Shown here piece after piece: positions 17,801 to 24,699 of a DNA stretch of 64,000 bases. Position numbers and translations under genes: made by a program. The notes below the pieces were generated by a model. That model had not been told where the DNA came from. It made no database searches and saw only the letters and a program-made list of their open reading frames with translations. Positions within the stretch are counted from its first letter, which is position 1; every line of letters begins with the position of its first letter. This DNA comes from Pedococcus bigeumensis (GTDB lineage Bacteria > Actinomycetota > Actinomycetes > Actinomycetales > Dermatophilaceae): positions 310,001 to 374,000 of the forward strand of contig NZ_RCZM01000003.1 of the NCBI RefSeq assembly GCF_006438965.1, written 5' to 3'.

Positions 17801-18249
17801 TTGCCGGTCTTGGGGTCGATGATGGCGGCGGTGCCGCCCCGCATGTCGACCGTGCGGGGCACGAAGACCTGCAGGTTGGTGCCGGCCTGCGGAGCGGGAA
17901 CCGACACCCCGGTGCCCTCGTCGAGTCGGCCCGACTTGGGCTCGATCGGGGTGAGGGAGCCGGAACCGACGACCAGGCCGGCCACCGCGTTGTCGTCCTG
18001 GAGGATGTCGACCGGCTCGCCGGAACCACTCGAGGCGGCCACCCCACCGTCGAACTGACCCACGGCCTTGTTGACCCGCGCGAACCGGGCGTCCTTGGCG
18101 GACGACACCCAGACCCCGCCGTCGCTGAGCTCCGTCTCGTGCACGGTCTCGCCCTTGGACGTGACCGCGAAGAACGTCAGGCTCGTCGCGGCCAGCGCCA
18201 CCACGAGACCGGACGCCACCCCCACCCGTCGAGTCGACATCGGACTCAC
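11899..18249 (-). CDS. Giant secreted Ig-like/fibronectin III repeat protein
   Basis: 2116 residues. One N-terminal hydrophobic helix (about 12-30, VGVASGLVVALAATSLTFF) acts as signal or anchor. Residues about 35-400 contain short beta repeats with GVHAVSG-type turns and may form a propeller. About ten Ig/cadherin-like domains follow (430-1500; phrases such as VDDTAKPTKDETSTVVDALANDRD repeat with variation), then three or four Fn3 domains (about 1535-1850, first one DAPTGVAAE to NAVVPD) and a Cys-rich C-terminus with six or more Cys that can form disulfides. GTG start at 18249 is chosen for the GGGGAG ten bases upstream; an ATG nine bases later is possible. A cell-surface stalk or adhesin, and the largest gene in the window. 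Operon context ties it to the phospho-signalling and secretion modules. Confidence 0.88.
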   Translation of the reverse strand: MSPMSTRRVGVASGLVVALAATSLTFFAVTSKGETVHETELSDGGVWVSSAKDARFARVNKAVGQFDGGVAASSGSGEPVDILQDDNAVAGLVVGSGSLTPIEPKSGRLDEGTGVSVPAPQAGTNLQVFVPRTVDMRGGTAAIIDPKTGKLWAQTYDPKAGLVTLEALTTGAKPLATVGAVAALAVDVKGGVHAVSGATGKVISIARTATGFAKPVTESIKLRDAKIVDITAVGTRWVVYSAGDDKLWIQGSDKAVDGGTARVEGQPAYAALQQPGPDADSVGLQDSTTLRLLGMGGEGATGGVEVTIGDNETPPLPSRPLRTGACIHAAWASTVNNYYGKDCGSEKPSPAVTIVRETKEAVKSGVSLRTNHGLVVLNDLDGGEVWDLDSKPKKLDEWDSLIPPPKTDKQNKKKNENLIDETSVAQPPQAKPDNLKARPGRTSKLHVLDNDTDAAGSVLAINPSDLGPVDMAGVTASVAADGQSIDVAIPEEPERQSFSFTYKINNGKAIQKSEAKVTVTMVPEDVNSPPTLRPGTATLSRTVYPVIRGKLLPVQVIGDWRDPESDSLSLEAIGEGSSVDGLGRLNVLAPMKPGTQGIEYSVSDGRNSTKGTVTVKVMGPDEPLQKPETQPDVVRGVVGKPLQIEPLGNDIPGADPSEPDAKLRLSRELQSSAVQVDTDLDTGVVTITGATPGTFEMTYGAQVGGGIAAGRVRVDLIADPSPDAPPVAVPDSATLRDQTPVLTDVLANDYSPRADVLVTRSVTVTTANAWLRPSIYQGRWVRIEALDPASPSGRPRTGTVTYTISDGVKSTTGQVAVSQFPANDRNVPIVGDDQAVVRAQDTVTIPVMDNDSMADGIPLVLDPASVKVINGAGDAFASGNVVRFIPKNRSPKVQETVTVEYAVYPIGDKQKATTGRIAVTVMPLPSAGTPNQPPVARSFSTSVTAGDPLTITVPSSGVDPDGDSVTVVGLVGDASGAVDLRYGRVTGFGPSTIKYEAYPTAAGTEVLNYEVRDRFGGTSRGFVRIGVVQPGDPQPPVAVEDEVRAKPGKKVTVDATLNDLIARGDSIDLEYKAPLNPESELAKWKVDEANTYFTTTVPDAKAGVQHLTYGISNGLFDPSRSTIAVVPDPTAKNPPIAVDDTAKPTKDETSTVVDALANDRDIDGPQESLKVSAVLSPDGTVEPDGRVRVNVKPFPYTVPYVITDEDGLTAMALIYVPTGESGVPFVVNGALIEMDKDSTKSVELSDYVKSPRARVVSITTADNLSASPKDRLRVEADGRSGLKLTSSGGYIGPGAVMLEVSDQETVDQKDFKTAYVSIPVQIGPKIPLLRCPDFAVSLNAGGLARTIDVPTLCHAWVPIGMTLDDVQFESAWRPEPKGVDLTRSGAGDRTLGLKAGKDAPSGVNGRLVVKARGGPESVIKVSVVGLGDGPVGTDANGNPLTNLGPPRLRPFSISGLKAGSSQTVSLRSYLDSPLEKPDCSISTASVPAASGLTVSYSGCDLTVTAATTARGQASVDVAVSDGPGRSAAGRGTIEILGKPDAPTGVAAEADRVSGGFARVRWLPPAIDGGSPITGYIVTVIGPGGREQSCSASPCTITGLENGKSYTFTVAAVNAIGRSPESRASNAVVPDTLPNQVTGVRMAGRGDGSLDIAWSAPAKKGSDVTAYQVRVTDTASGTVKQPVVVAPTLRATVAGLVNDNEQTVQVRAKNQLGYGPFGPAVKMQSAGTPPAVAAPTVSNAGTGPAAGSSRLTISWPAVRPNGPPLTKYTVYESRNGGGWSAIGTTSPSTRSLGHTTVYDGASYRYVVTATNGADIEGPKANPTTFTSTGIPEVPGRPSVTTPAPNRDAVVRVSVGDSRSTGFTQLQWRSGTGTGSVGCGCPEGSVTAFTLTGLGTAQDRTLAVRAYNGTNWSDWSAASNSFRPYGSTPQPTGLNGTRSGTDITWRWNNQTDGRAISDVQVSLNNGGWQSLGGARESFTINNRAPGRYQLEVRSIANRRSGDASSPNWWTSPVAGPDAVTIPNPPPTVTVGKGSTCSQRSCNTGNGSCSSSACRWIKVTTNNFNGGVTCTFREDGGTVSGWSNMSMGGNATKESDNFYGQPGHRITAICDGVSDSIIW

Positions 18250-18256
18250 TTGCTAC

Positions 18257-18973
18257 CTACTCCCCTTGGTTGCCGTCCGTGATGCTGTCGAGCAGCACCA
18301 GGTCAGGCTCGGTCACGAGGCGGGTCGACAGTGCGTGCTCGACCAGCCTCGCCTTGCGGTTGCTTGCGAGCTTCCCCGGCCCCCCGTGCAGACCACGTGT
18401 ACCAGCATCTGCCACCTTCTGGCATACATTGTCCAGTTTTCGGTTGAACTTCGTGACCTTCCAGCCCAGCCGCGCCGCGGCGTCGGCCGAGGACGGGATC
18501 TGGGCCACGCCGGTCTGTCCGCGGCGGAGGAACGGCTCGGCGAGGGCCACGATCAGCAGCTTCTGGTCCGGCGTGAACGAGACCCGCCCCACCGTCGTGT
18601 CGCCGGTGGCGTCGTCCTCGACCATGTCCTCGGTGCCGGTCGAGGTGAAGGCCGGCGAGTCGACCAGGATGTCGAAGTCGTAGGTCGTCGGGCCGGCCGT
18701 GAACCAGACCGTGAGCCGCTCGAGGGCGAGCGGGATCCGGGCGCCGGGGTTGAGCCAAGCCTGGAAGAGCCCCTTCTTGTCGGCCACGGTCGCGGTGAGC
18801 GTGGTGCCGACGTTGGTCAGCCACCACAGGCCGCCCTCCTCGACGATCTGGAGGAAGTTGCGGTGCAGGTAGGGGTTGTCGTCGATCTCGACGTCGCCCA
18901 CGCGTCCGATGGTCAGCGGCCCGGACCCCTCGGCCACGAACAGCTCACCACAGAAGTCCACGGTCACACCCAT
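18257..18973 (-). CDS. FHA-like domain protein
   Basis: 238 residues from the ATG at 18973, preceded by GGGGGAC. The upstream in-frame extension is Arg-rich shadow sequence inside the kinase gene and was rejected. Residues about 15-100 look like an FHA fold (GPLTIGRVGDVEIDDNPYLHRNFLQI, then WLTNVG) but differ from the canonical pattern: GR is kept, the S-x-x-H becomes LHRNFLQI, and the NG pair becomes NVGTT. Phosphothreonine binding is therefore uncertain. The C-terminal 130 residues (LIVALAEPFLRR, AARLGWKVTKFNRKLDNVC) resemble a winged-helix segment. Probably a cytosolic adaptor that reads or titrates the kinase encoded just upstream. The gap to the giant gene is seven bases. Confidence 0.7.
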   Translation of the reverse strand: MGVTVDFCGELFVAEGSGPLTIGRVGDVEIDDNPYLHRNFLQIVEEGGLWWLTNVGTTLTATVADKKGLFQAWLNPGARIPLALERLTVWFTAGPTTYDFDILVDSPAFTSTGTEDMVEDDATGDTTVGRVSFTPDQKLLIVALAEPFLRRGQTGVAQIPSSADAAARLGWKVTKFNRKLDNVCQKVADAGTRGLHGGPGKLASNRKARLVEHALSTRLVTEPDLVLLDSITDGNQGE

Positions 18974-18989
18974 GTCATGTCCCCCATTG

Positions 18990-20630
18990 CTAGCCCGCCT
19001 TCTCGCAGCGCGGCGCTGACCAGTTGGTCTGCTGGCCGCCCCGCACGACCCGCGCCTCACCACAGACCTGGGTGCCCTTGGCGACCTCGACGACCTTGGT
19101 CGACGTCGGCAGCGGCGGGGAGGTCCCGGCATCCGCGACGGCCTCCACCGTTGCGGCCGAACGGAACCGGAACGTGTCACCCTTCTCCGCGCCCGGGTAG
19201 CTCCACGAGAAGGCCACCCCACCGATGACCGGCTTCACACTGATCGTGGGCACTTCCGGGATGTCGAGCGGGCTGTCATCGCCGGGGCCGGCCACCGTCT
19301 TGTTCCCGGTCGGCGTCACGGGGTCGCCGTCGCCGCGGCCGAACACCGCCCAGAGCGCGACGCCCGCGAGCAGTGCCACCACGACACCGACGAGTGTCAG
19401 CAACATCGCCGGGCTGATCTCGTGCCGCGCCGTGTCGTCCGCCGGCGTCGGTGCCTCGCCGGGCGCCGGTGCGGTCGCCACCCCGCCAGCGCGCGCTCGG
19501 TCCACCCGGATCGTGCCCTCCTCGGCGACGTCGTCGGGGACCGAGGCCCCGGCGGCGCCGGCGTGCGCGGAGGTGACCGTGGTGTGTCTGGCTGCAGGGA
19601 TCGACGTGGAGCCGCTGACCGCCGGGTATGCCGGGTGTGCGGGTCGCGCCTGCGGCAGGGCCTGGGCGCTGCGCACCGCCTGGGGGCTGCGCACCCTGGT
19701 GCGGTCGTCCTCGTCCCCGACAGGTGAGGGCGTCTGGTCGGCGAGCGTCGTCTGGCCCTGTTCGTCGAGGACGACGATGGCCGTGCGCGGGAATCGTTGC
19801 TCCTGCTCGATCTCCTGCAGGGCGCGGGCGAAGCCGAGGGCGGTGGCCGGGCGGTTGTTGGCGTCCTTGGCCATGGACTGGCCGAGCAGCCGCTCGAGCG
19901 AGACCGGCACGTCGGCCCGGCCAGTGCTCGGCACCGGGTTGGAACGGATCCGGGGCATCAGGGCGTAGGCCGAGTTGTCGCCACCGGCGACCTCGAACGG
20001 GGACCGGCCGACCAGCAGCTGCCACAGGGTGGCGGCCAGGCTGTAGACGTCGGCACGTGCGTCACCGTTGGACTGCCCGAACAGCACCTCGGGCGGTGCC
20101 CACGGGACCGAGACGCCGACGTCGTCGGCCTCCTCCTCGGCAGCGGCCCCACCCCGGCCGGCGATGCCGAAGTCGGTGAGCCCGGGGGCGCCGTACTGGC
20201 TGACCAGGACGTTGGCCGGCTTGATGTCGCGGTGGGTGATCCCCGCGCGGTGGGCGGTCTCGACGGCACTGGCCAGCTGGATCCCGATGCGCAGGACCTC
20301 CTCGACCGTGAACCGCTCGGACCGGGCCCGCACCGCCATGTTCGGCGGCGGGTAGTACTTCATGACGAGGTAGGGCCGGCCGTCGGCGGAGGTCTCGGCG
20401 CGGAACACCTGCACGATGTAGGGGTGGTCGGCAAGCTGGGCCATGGTGTCGGCCTCGTCGGCGAACTGCCGCCGGATGGCCGGGGTGAGGCCCTCACCCT
20501 TGAGCACCTTGACCGCGACGTTCATCCGGGGCATCTGCTGCTCGTAGAGGAACACGTCGGCGTAGCCGCCCGAGCCGACCGGCTGGACGTAGACGAGGCC
20601 CGGGATCTCGGGCGGGGTGCTGGTGCTCAT
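18990..20630 (-). CDS. Transmembrane Ser/Thr protein kinase (PknB-like)
   Basis: 546 residues. The start is the ATG at 20630, which overlaps the FHA gene stop by four bases. The kinase domain occupies about 10-275: a Gly loop GSGGYADV, VAVKVLK (catalytic Lys), HRDIKPANVL, TDFGIAG and SVPWAPPEVL (APE). A Pro/Thr-rich linker, one membrane helix (about 425-447) and an external Fn3-like domain (about 470-546) with one Cys pair complete it. It has no PASTA repeats, unlike PknB. Likely targets are the FHA partners beside it and Thr residues of the secretion ATPase or PP2C. It is the only clearly active kinase of the island. Confidence 0.92.
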   Translation of the reverse strand: MSTSTPPEIPGLVYVQPVGSGGYADVFLYEQQMPRMNVAVKVLKGEGLTPAIRRQFADEADTMAQLADHPYIVQVFRAETSADGRPYLVMKYYPPPNMAVRARSERFTVEEVLRIGIQLASAVETAHRAGITHRDIKPANVLVSQYGAPGLTDFGIAGRGGAAAEEEADDVGVSVPWAPPEVLFGQSNGDARADVYSLAATLWQLLVGRSPFEVAGGDNSAYALMPRIRSNPVPSTGRADVPVSLERLLGQSMAKDANNRPATALGFARALQEIEQEQRFPRTAIVVLDEQGQTTLADQTPSPVGDEDDRTRVRSPQAVRSAQALPQARPAHPAYPAVSGSTSIPAARHTTVTSAHAGAAGASVPDDVAEEGTIRVDRARAGGVATAPAPGEAPTPADDTARHEISPAMLLTLVGVVVALLAGVALWAVFGRGDGDPVTPTGNKTVAGPGDDSPLDIPEVPTISVKPVIGGVAFSWSYPGAEKGDTFRFRSAATVEAVADAGTSPPLPTSTKVVEVAKGTQVCGEARVVRGGQQTNWSAPRCEKAG

Positions 20631-22459
20631 GAGCCGACCTCGTAGGTCAGGCTGACCTCGTCGGCGAGGGTGATGACGGTGCCCGGCTCGATGACCTGCT
20701 GGTCGTTGGGCCGCAGCCGGACCGGGTGCTGGCCCGGCAGGGCGACCGTGGTGCCGTTGGTCGAGCCCAGGTCGCGGATCAGGACGTGCCAGCCCTCGAG
20801 GACGATCTCGACGTGGTTGCGCGAGATGTCGTTCTGGGCGGACGCGACGCGCACGAGGTGGGGGCGCTCGGCCGCGCTCAGCTCGGCGTTGACCTTGGGC
20901 GAACGACCGAGCAGGACCCCACGGTCGAGCTGGACCACGTCGCCGGACGCGAGCCGGAGCAGGCCCAGCGGCGGCCGGGCCGTCTGGAACGGCTGCTGCG
21001 GCGGGATCTCGCGACCACACAACCGGCAGACGCCCGAGTGGGGCGGGCTGGAGTGCCCGGCCGGGCACAGCACGGCGAGGACTGCAGGGCCGCTGACCGC
21101 GGCCGCCCGGCCCGCGAGCAGGGCGCTGCGGTCGACGGTGGCGTCGGAGTCGTCCGAGGTGTCGGCGCCGCCGTCGACGGTCGGGGTGACGGGAGCGGCC
21201 GGGTGCATCGGTGCGGGCGCCGCAACCGGTGACTGCGCAATGGGTGCCGCGGGTGCCACGGACGGAGCAGGTGGAGCCGGCGGGGGCGTGGCCACCGCGC
21301 GCGTCGGCTCAGGAGGCACAGGCGAGCTCGCGACGCGTGGCGCCGGCGCCGGCGGGAGCGGCACGGCTCCCGGGATGGACACGTGCGGCGCCGCGACCGG
21401 CGCGGCCGGCGGGACAGGTGGTGCCGGGTCCGGCTTTGCCGACGGGGGCGCGGGTGGCGCAACGCGCGGAGCGGGGTCGGGTGAGGGCACGTTGGAGCCA
21501 CCGCTGCGCCACGGGACCGAGTCGATCAGGCCGCCCTTCGACGGCCCCGGGGCTGTCGGTGGCGCAGCGGGGTTGGACTGCGGCGACTGCTGCCCGGCCG
21601 CCGAGCCCGGCCGCGCGGTGTCGTTCGGTGGGGCGAGGGTGTGGTCGGGGTGCCGCTGCTGGTCGTGCGGGTCCTGCTGGTCGACGGCGTCGCGCGGGTC
21701 GAAGCCCCCGGCCGACTCGATGGGGGCGTGGCCGATCGGCGGCTCGTGGATGCCCTGGGTGTCGTGCTTCTCGATGTAGGACGGGCGGTCGTGCTGGGTG
21801 GCGCCGAACAGGTGGTCATAGCTCGGCAGGTCCTGGACGTCCCCCACCTCGTCGGCCTGCGCGGCGGGCTCGGCCGGGGCGGCCGGCTCGGCCGGGGCGG
21901 CCCGCTGTGGCTGACCCGCCGGTGCCGCGGCCTCCGCGGGCGGGGCCTGGTCGCGGGTCCGCCCGAACACGCTGGGCAGCTTCCACCCCGCGCCCGAGCC
22001 GGACTGCGGCTCGGCCTGGGGCGGCGTCGTTGCCTCCGGGACTGCCGGCGCCTCGTCGACGGCGGGTGCCGGTGCGACCGCCGGCGCTTCGGTCGTGGTG
22101 GGCGAACCGGTGTGCAGGACGACAGCGGTGACGCCCGGGTCGGCGTCCTGGTCGGCCCAGGGGCCGCGCCCGGTGGCCCGCAGCTCGGAGAGGCCCTCGG
22201 GACCCGAGCCCACGGCATACGCGCTGCCGCGGGTGACCACGCGCAGCGGCGAACCCTGCTGCACCGCAACGAAGTCCGGGGTGGCGCGCACGCCATCCGC
22301 GGAGAGGGCGTCGAGCACCTCGTCGAGGTCGCCCGCGGCCGCGGCCGCGTGGACACGTTCGACCAGCGCACCACCGGCTCGGACGAGCACGTGGATGCCG
22401 CCGGCCGAGACCGTGGACCAGCCGGGCTCGTCGGGCAGCTCGATGGGGACGGCCGTCAT
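20627..22459 (-). CDS. FHA domain protein with zinc ribbon and proline-rich linker
   Basis: 610 residues. An N-terminal domain of about 100 residues (IELPDEPGWSTVSAGG) is followed by a long Pro/Ala-rich disordered region (about 110-440). A CxxGH-CxxC zinc ribbon (CPAGHSS, CRLCGRE, near 475) comes next, then a canonical FHA domain (about 510-605) with LLGRSP, SRNHVEI and LGSTNGT. All main phosphothreonine-binding residues are present. Its place between phosphatase and kinase genes, overlapping both by four bases, marks it as the reader or substrate of that pair. The likely role is a phospho-dependent hub; direct partners are unknown. Confidence 0.87.
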   Translation of the reverse strand: MTAVPIELPDEPGWSTVSAGGIHVLVRAGGALVERVHAAAAAGDLDEVLDALSADGVRATPDFVAVQQGSPLRVVTRGSAYAVGSGPEGLSELRATGRGPWADQDADPGVTAVVLHTGSPTTTEAPAVAPAPAVDEAPAVPEATTPPQAEPQSGSGAGWKLPSVFGRTRDQAPPAEAAAPAGQPQRAAPAEPAAPAEPAAQADEVGDVQDLPSYDHLFGATQHDRPSYIEKHDTQGIHEPPIGHAPIESAGGFDPRDAVDQQDPHDQQRHPDHTLAPPNDTARPGSAAGQQSPQSNPAAPPTAPGPSKGGLIDSVPWRSGGSNVPSPDPAPRVAPPAPPSAKPDPAPPVPPAAPVAAPHVSIPGAVPLPPAPAPRVASSPVPPEPTRAVATPPPAPPAPSVAPAAPIAQSPVAAPAPMHPAAPVTPTVDGGADTSDDSDATVDRSALLAGRAAAVSGPAVLAVLCPAGHSSPPHSGVCRLCGREIPPQQPFQTARPPLGLLRLASGDVVQLDRGVLLGRSPKVNAELSAAERPHLVRVASAQNDISRNHVEIVLEGWHVLIRDLGSTNGTTVALPGQHPVRLRPNDQQVIEPGTVITLADEVSLTYEVGS

Positions 22460-23283
22460 CCGGGCCCGCCGGCCGCGGCCGCGCTGCCTCGTGGCGCCGT
22501 GTCGATGTCGTCGAGGTCGTCGTCACCGGAGTCGAGCGCGACCACGATGACCGACACGTTGTCGCGGCCTCCGGACTCCACGCCGGCCGAGACGAGGGCT
22601 TCGGCGCACACCTGCGGGTCGTCGTGCGTGGCGACGATCTCGCGGATCCGGTCGGTACTCAGCTCGTTGGACAACCCGTCGGAGCAGATGACGAAGCGTT
22701 CGCCAGCATGCGGCGGGAAGACCCAGATGTCAGGCGTCGGCAGGGACTCGGAGCCCATCGACCGGGTGACCACGTTGCGCAGCGGGTGCCGCGCCGACTC
22801 CTCCTCGGTGATCAGCCCTGCGTCGATCAGCTCGCGCACCTCGGAGTGGTCGACGGTGACCAGCCGGAGCTGGCCGTCCAGGAACCGGTAGACGCGGGAG
22901 TCACCGACGTTGAATACGGCCCAGTGGTCGGAGCCGCCGGCCGTCACCACGGCGAGTCCCGCGGCGGTGGTGCCCATGCCGGTCTGCTCGGGGTGCTTCG
23001 CGACGGACTCGAGGATGCGACGGTTGGCCAGGGCCAGGGCGTCGACGAGGTCCTCACGGCGGCGGGTCGGTGCCGAGGCGAGCTCGCCCAGGGTGGCCGT
23101 GACGATGCCGCTGGCGACCTCACCGGCTGCGTGCCCGCCCATGCCGTCCGCGACGACGAAGACGGTGCGGTCGGCGAGGATGCTGTCCTCGTTGTGCTGG
23201 CGCACCCGGCCGACGTCGGTGGCCGCACCGGCCCGGACGGTCAGCCCGCCGCCAGGGGCCGCGGGGGCCTCGGGCGTGCTCAC
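22456..23283 (-). CDS. PP2C-family Ser/Thr protein phosphatase
   Basis: 275 residues with the full PP2C metal-binding set: RxxNEDS (RQHNEDS), VADGMGGH, SDGL and DNVSVIVV. It starts at GTG 23283 (GTGA overlap) and has no membrane helix, unlike PstP of mycobacteria, so it is a cytosolic phosphatase. Encoded in the same overlapping chain as the kinase and two FHA proteins, it should reverse the kinase reaction. Placement near the start of the operon, ahead of the kinase, would give at least equal amounts of phosphatase. Confidence 0.93.
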   Translation of the reverse strand: MSTPEAPAAPGGGLTVRAGAATDVGRVRQHNEDSILADRTVFVVADGMGGHAAGEVASGIVTATLGELASAPTRRREDLVDALALANRRILESVAKHPEQTGMGTTAAGLAVVTAGGSDHWAVFNVGDSRVYRFLDGQLRLVTVDHSEVRELIDAGLITEEESARHPLRNVVTRSMGSESLPTPDIWVFPPHAGERFVICSDGLSNELSTDRIREIVATHDDPQVCAEALVSAGVESGGRDNVSVIVVALDSGDDDLDDIDTAPRGSAAAAGGPG

Positions 23284-23753
23284 CGGGTGATCCGGACGGT
23301 CTGCATGAGCTGCTGGAGCGAGTCGTACTCGACGTCCACCTGTTCGCCGCCGACCGACCCGGTCACCTGCAACAGGTCGACGACCTGGCCGCGGCGCGCC
23401 CCGGCGAACAGGTGCGCCTGGACGACGTCACCGACCGCCTTGTCGGTCCACGACACGTTGACCCCCACGAAGGGGACCGACTCGATCTCGAGCGTGAAGG
23501 GTGCGTCCATCTCGCCGTCGCTGCGGTCCTCGACGTAGGCCTTGAGCTCCGCGAGCGCCCGGCCGATGGTGAAGTCACCCGAGCGGGTGAAGCCGCGGAC
23601 CACCACGTTGGGGGCGAACCGGCCGCCCGTGTCGTTGCGGCGCGCGGCGAGCAGGGTGCCGGGAACCCGCACCGGCGACCAGCCGTCGGGGATGTCGACG
23701 GTGACCGACGGCGGGCCGGGGAACTGCGCGCTCGGATACTTCAGGGTGGGCAT
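23280..23753 (-). CDS. LpqN/Mog1-like hypothetical protein, first gene of the island
   Basis: 157 residues from the ATG at 23753, with AAAGG five bases upstream. A 14-residue longer start is possible but has a poorer site. After a Pro-rich start it reads VDIPDGWSPVRV, FAPNVVVRGF and a predicted alpha/beta fold of Mog1/PsbP type, resembling LpqN/LpqT without the lipoprotein signal. A paralogue is partly visible at 1-264 at the other end of the island, so the pair brackets the gene cluster. Function unknown; a cytosolic chaperone or accessory factor of the secretion module is one possibility. Confidence 0.75.
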   Translation of the reverse strand: MPTLKYPSAQFPGPPSVTVDIPDGWSPVRVPGTLLAARRNDTGGRFAPNVVVRGFTRSGDFTIGRALAELKAYVEDRSDGEMDAPFTLEIESVPFVGVNVSWTDKAVGDVVQAHLFAGARRGQVVDLLQVTGSVGGEQVDVEYDSLQQLMQTVRITR

Positions 23754-23801
23754 CGGGACCTTTCGGGGGAACCTTGCGACAACCGGGGGCTGCATCGACG
23801 A

Positions 23802-23845
23802 AGGCTAGGCCGGATGGTGACCGCTACCAATGGGGAGAACTCCCC
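23802..23845 (-). promoter_or_regulatory. Island promoter with GGGGAGTNCTCCCC palindrome
   Basis: On the minus strand: palindrome (23845-23832), one base, TTGGTA (-35, 23830-23825), 17 bases, TAGCCT (-10, 23807-23802), and a leader of about 40 bases to the ATG at 23753. Architecture and palindrome match the site at 2314-2357. An extra half-site (GGGGAGT on the minus strand, 23856-23850) lies further upstream here. This promoter can drive the whole overlapping chain from the LpqN-like gene down to the ATPase. The spacer 23754-23934 otherwise holds no recognisable gene. Confidence 0.72.
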
Positions 23846-23934
23846 TCGCACTCCCCACCCGCCGACCCTGGGTCGACTCAGTCAGGGCAAGGCTCCCACA
23901 CGGGGGCAAACCGGCAAAACCTCACGTCCGCGCC

Positions 23935-24699
23935 TCAATCCGCCACATCCTGCAACGCTGCCAGGGTCGCAGGCACGTCATCGACGACCACGGCGTCGAC
24001 CCCGGCCGCCAGCAGCTCCCGCGCCTCGGCGACCTGCGGACACCACGCCACCACCTCGAGGCCGGCCTCGTGGGCCAGCCCCACGGCATACCTCGCCGAC
24101 CGGAAGGTGGGGGCCGTGTCGGCGGGGTTGGGACCGAACGAGGACCAGTGCGCGGCGACCGCGTCGACACCCAGGTGCGCAGCGGCGGGGATCGCCTTGC
24201 GCAGCGGGAAGCCGATCCAGGTCAACAACGACCGGGGTATGCCGGGCGCCACCTCCTCGACGACGAGCAGGGCTGCGGGGTCGAAGGACGAGACCAGGAC
24301 GGGTCGTCGTCCCCGCTCGGCCCTGGCGACGGGGGCGAGCAGGGCGGCGGTGGTCGCGGTCCGGGGACGCAGGGCGTCCTCCATCGCGGACTTGAGGTCG
24401 AGGTTGACGCCGATGTCGTCGGGGAGGCCGTCGAGGACCTCGGACAACGTGACCGCACCCAGCTCCCGGGCCTGCGCCAGGGTGAGGTCCACGAGGAACT
24501 GCGCGTCGCCGAGGGTGGGGTAGTGGCCGACCACGAGCGCGTCGTCAGCGGTACGACGGACGTCGAACTCGACCCAGCGCAAGCCGCTGCGCGCGGCAGC
24601 CAGGATCGACTCGACGGTGTTCTCGACAAGCCCCTGGACGGTGTCCCGGCCCAGTCCGCGGTGGCCGAGCAGCGTCGGCCGGCCGCCGAAGACCGTCAC
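23935..24699 (-). CDS. Glycerophosphodiester phosphodiesterase family protein
   Basis: 254 residues, TIM-barrel GDPD family. The start is the GTG at 24699, which overlaps the CCA enzyme stop by four bases (GTGA). The N-terminal motif reads GHRG, then ENTVES and VEFDVRRTADDALVVGHYP. The usual HD of the second active-site segment is HY here. No signal peptide, so it is cytosolic and would hydrolyse glycerophosphodiesters from phospholipid turnover to glycerol 3-phosphate. Translational coupling to the tRNA nucleotidyltransferase is probably a matter of shared expression rather than function. Confidence 0.85.
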   Translation of the reverse strand: MTVFGGRPTLLGHRGLGRDTVQGLVENTVESILAAARSGLRWVEFDVRRTADDALVVGHYPTLGDAQFLVDLTLAQARELGAVTLSEVLDGLPDDIGVNLDLKSAMEDALRPRTATTAALLAPVARAERGRRPVLVSSFDPAALLVVEEVAPGIPRSLLTWIGFPLRKAIPAAAHLGVDAVAAHWSSFGPNPADTAPTFRSARYAVGLAHEAGLEVVAWCPQVAEARELLAAGVDAVVVDDVPATLAALQDVAD

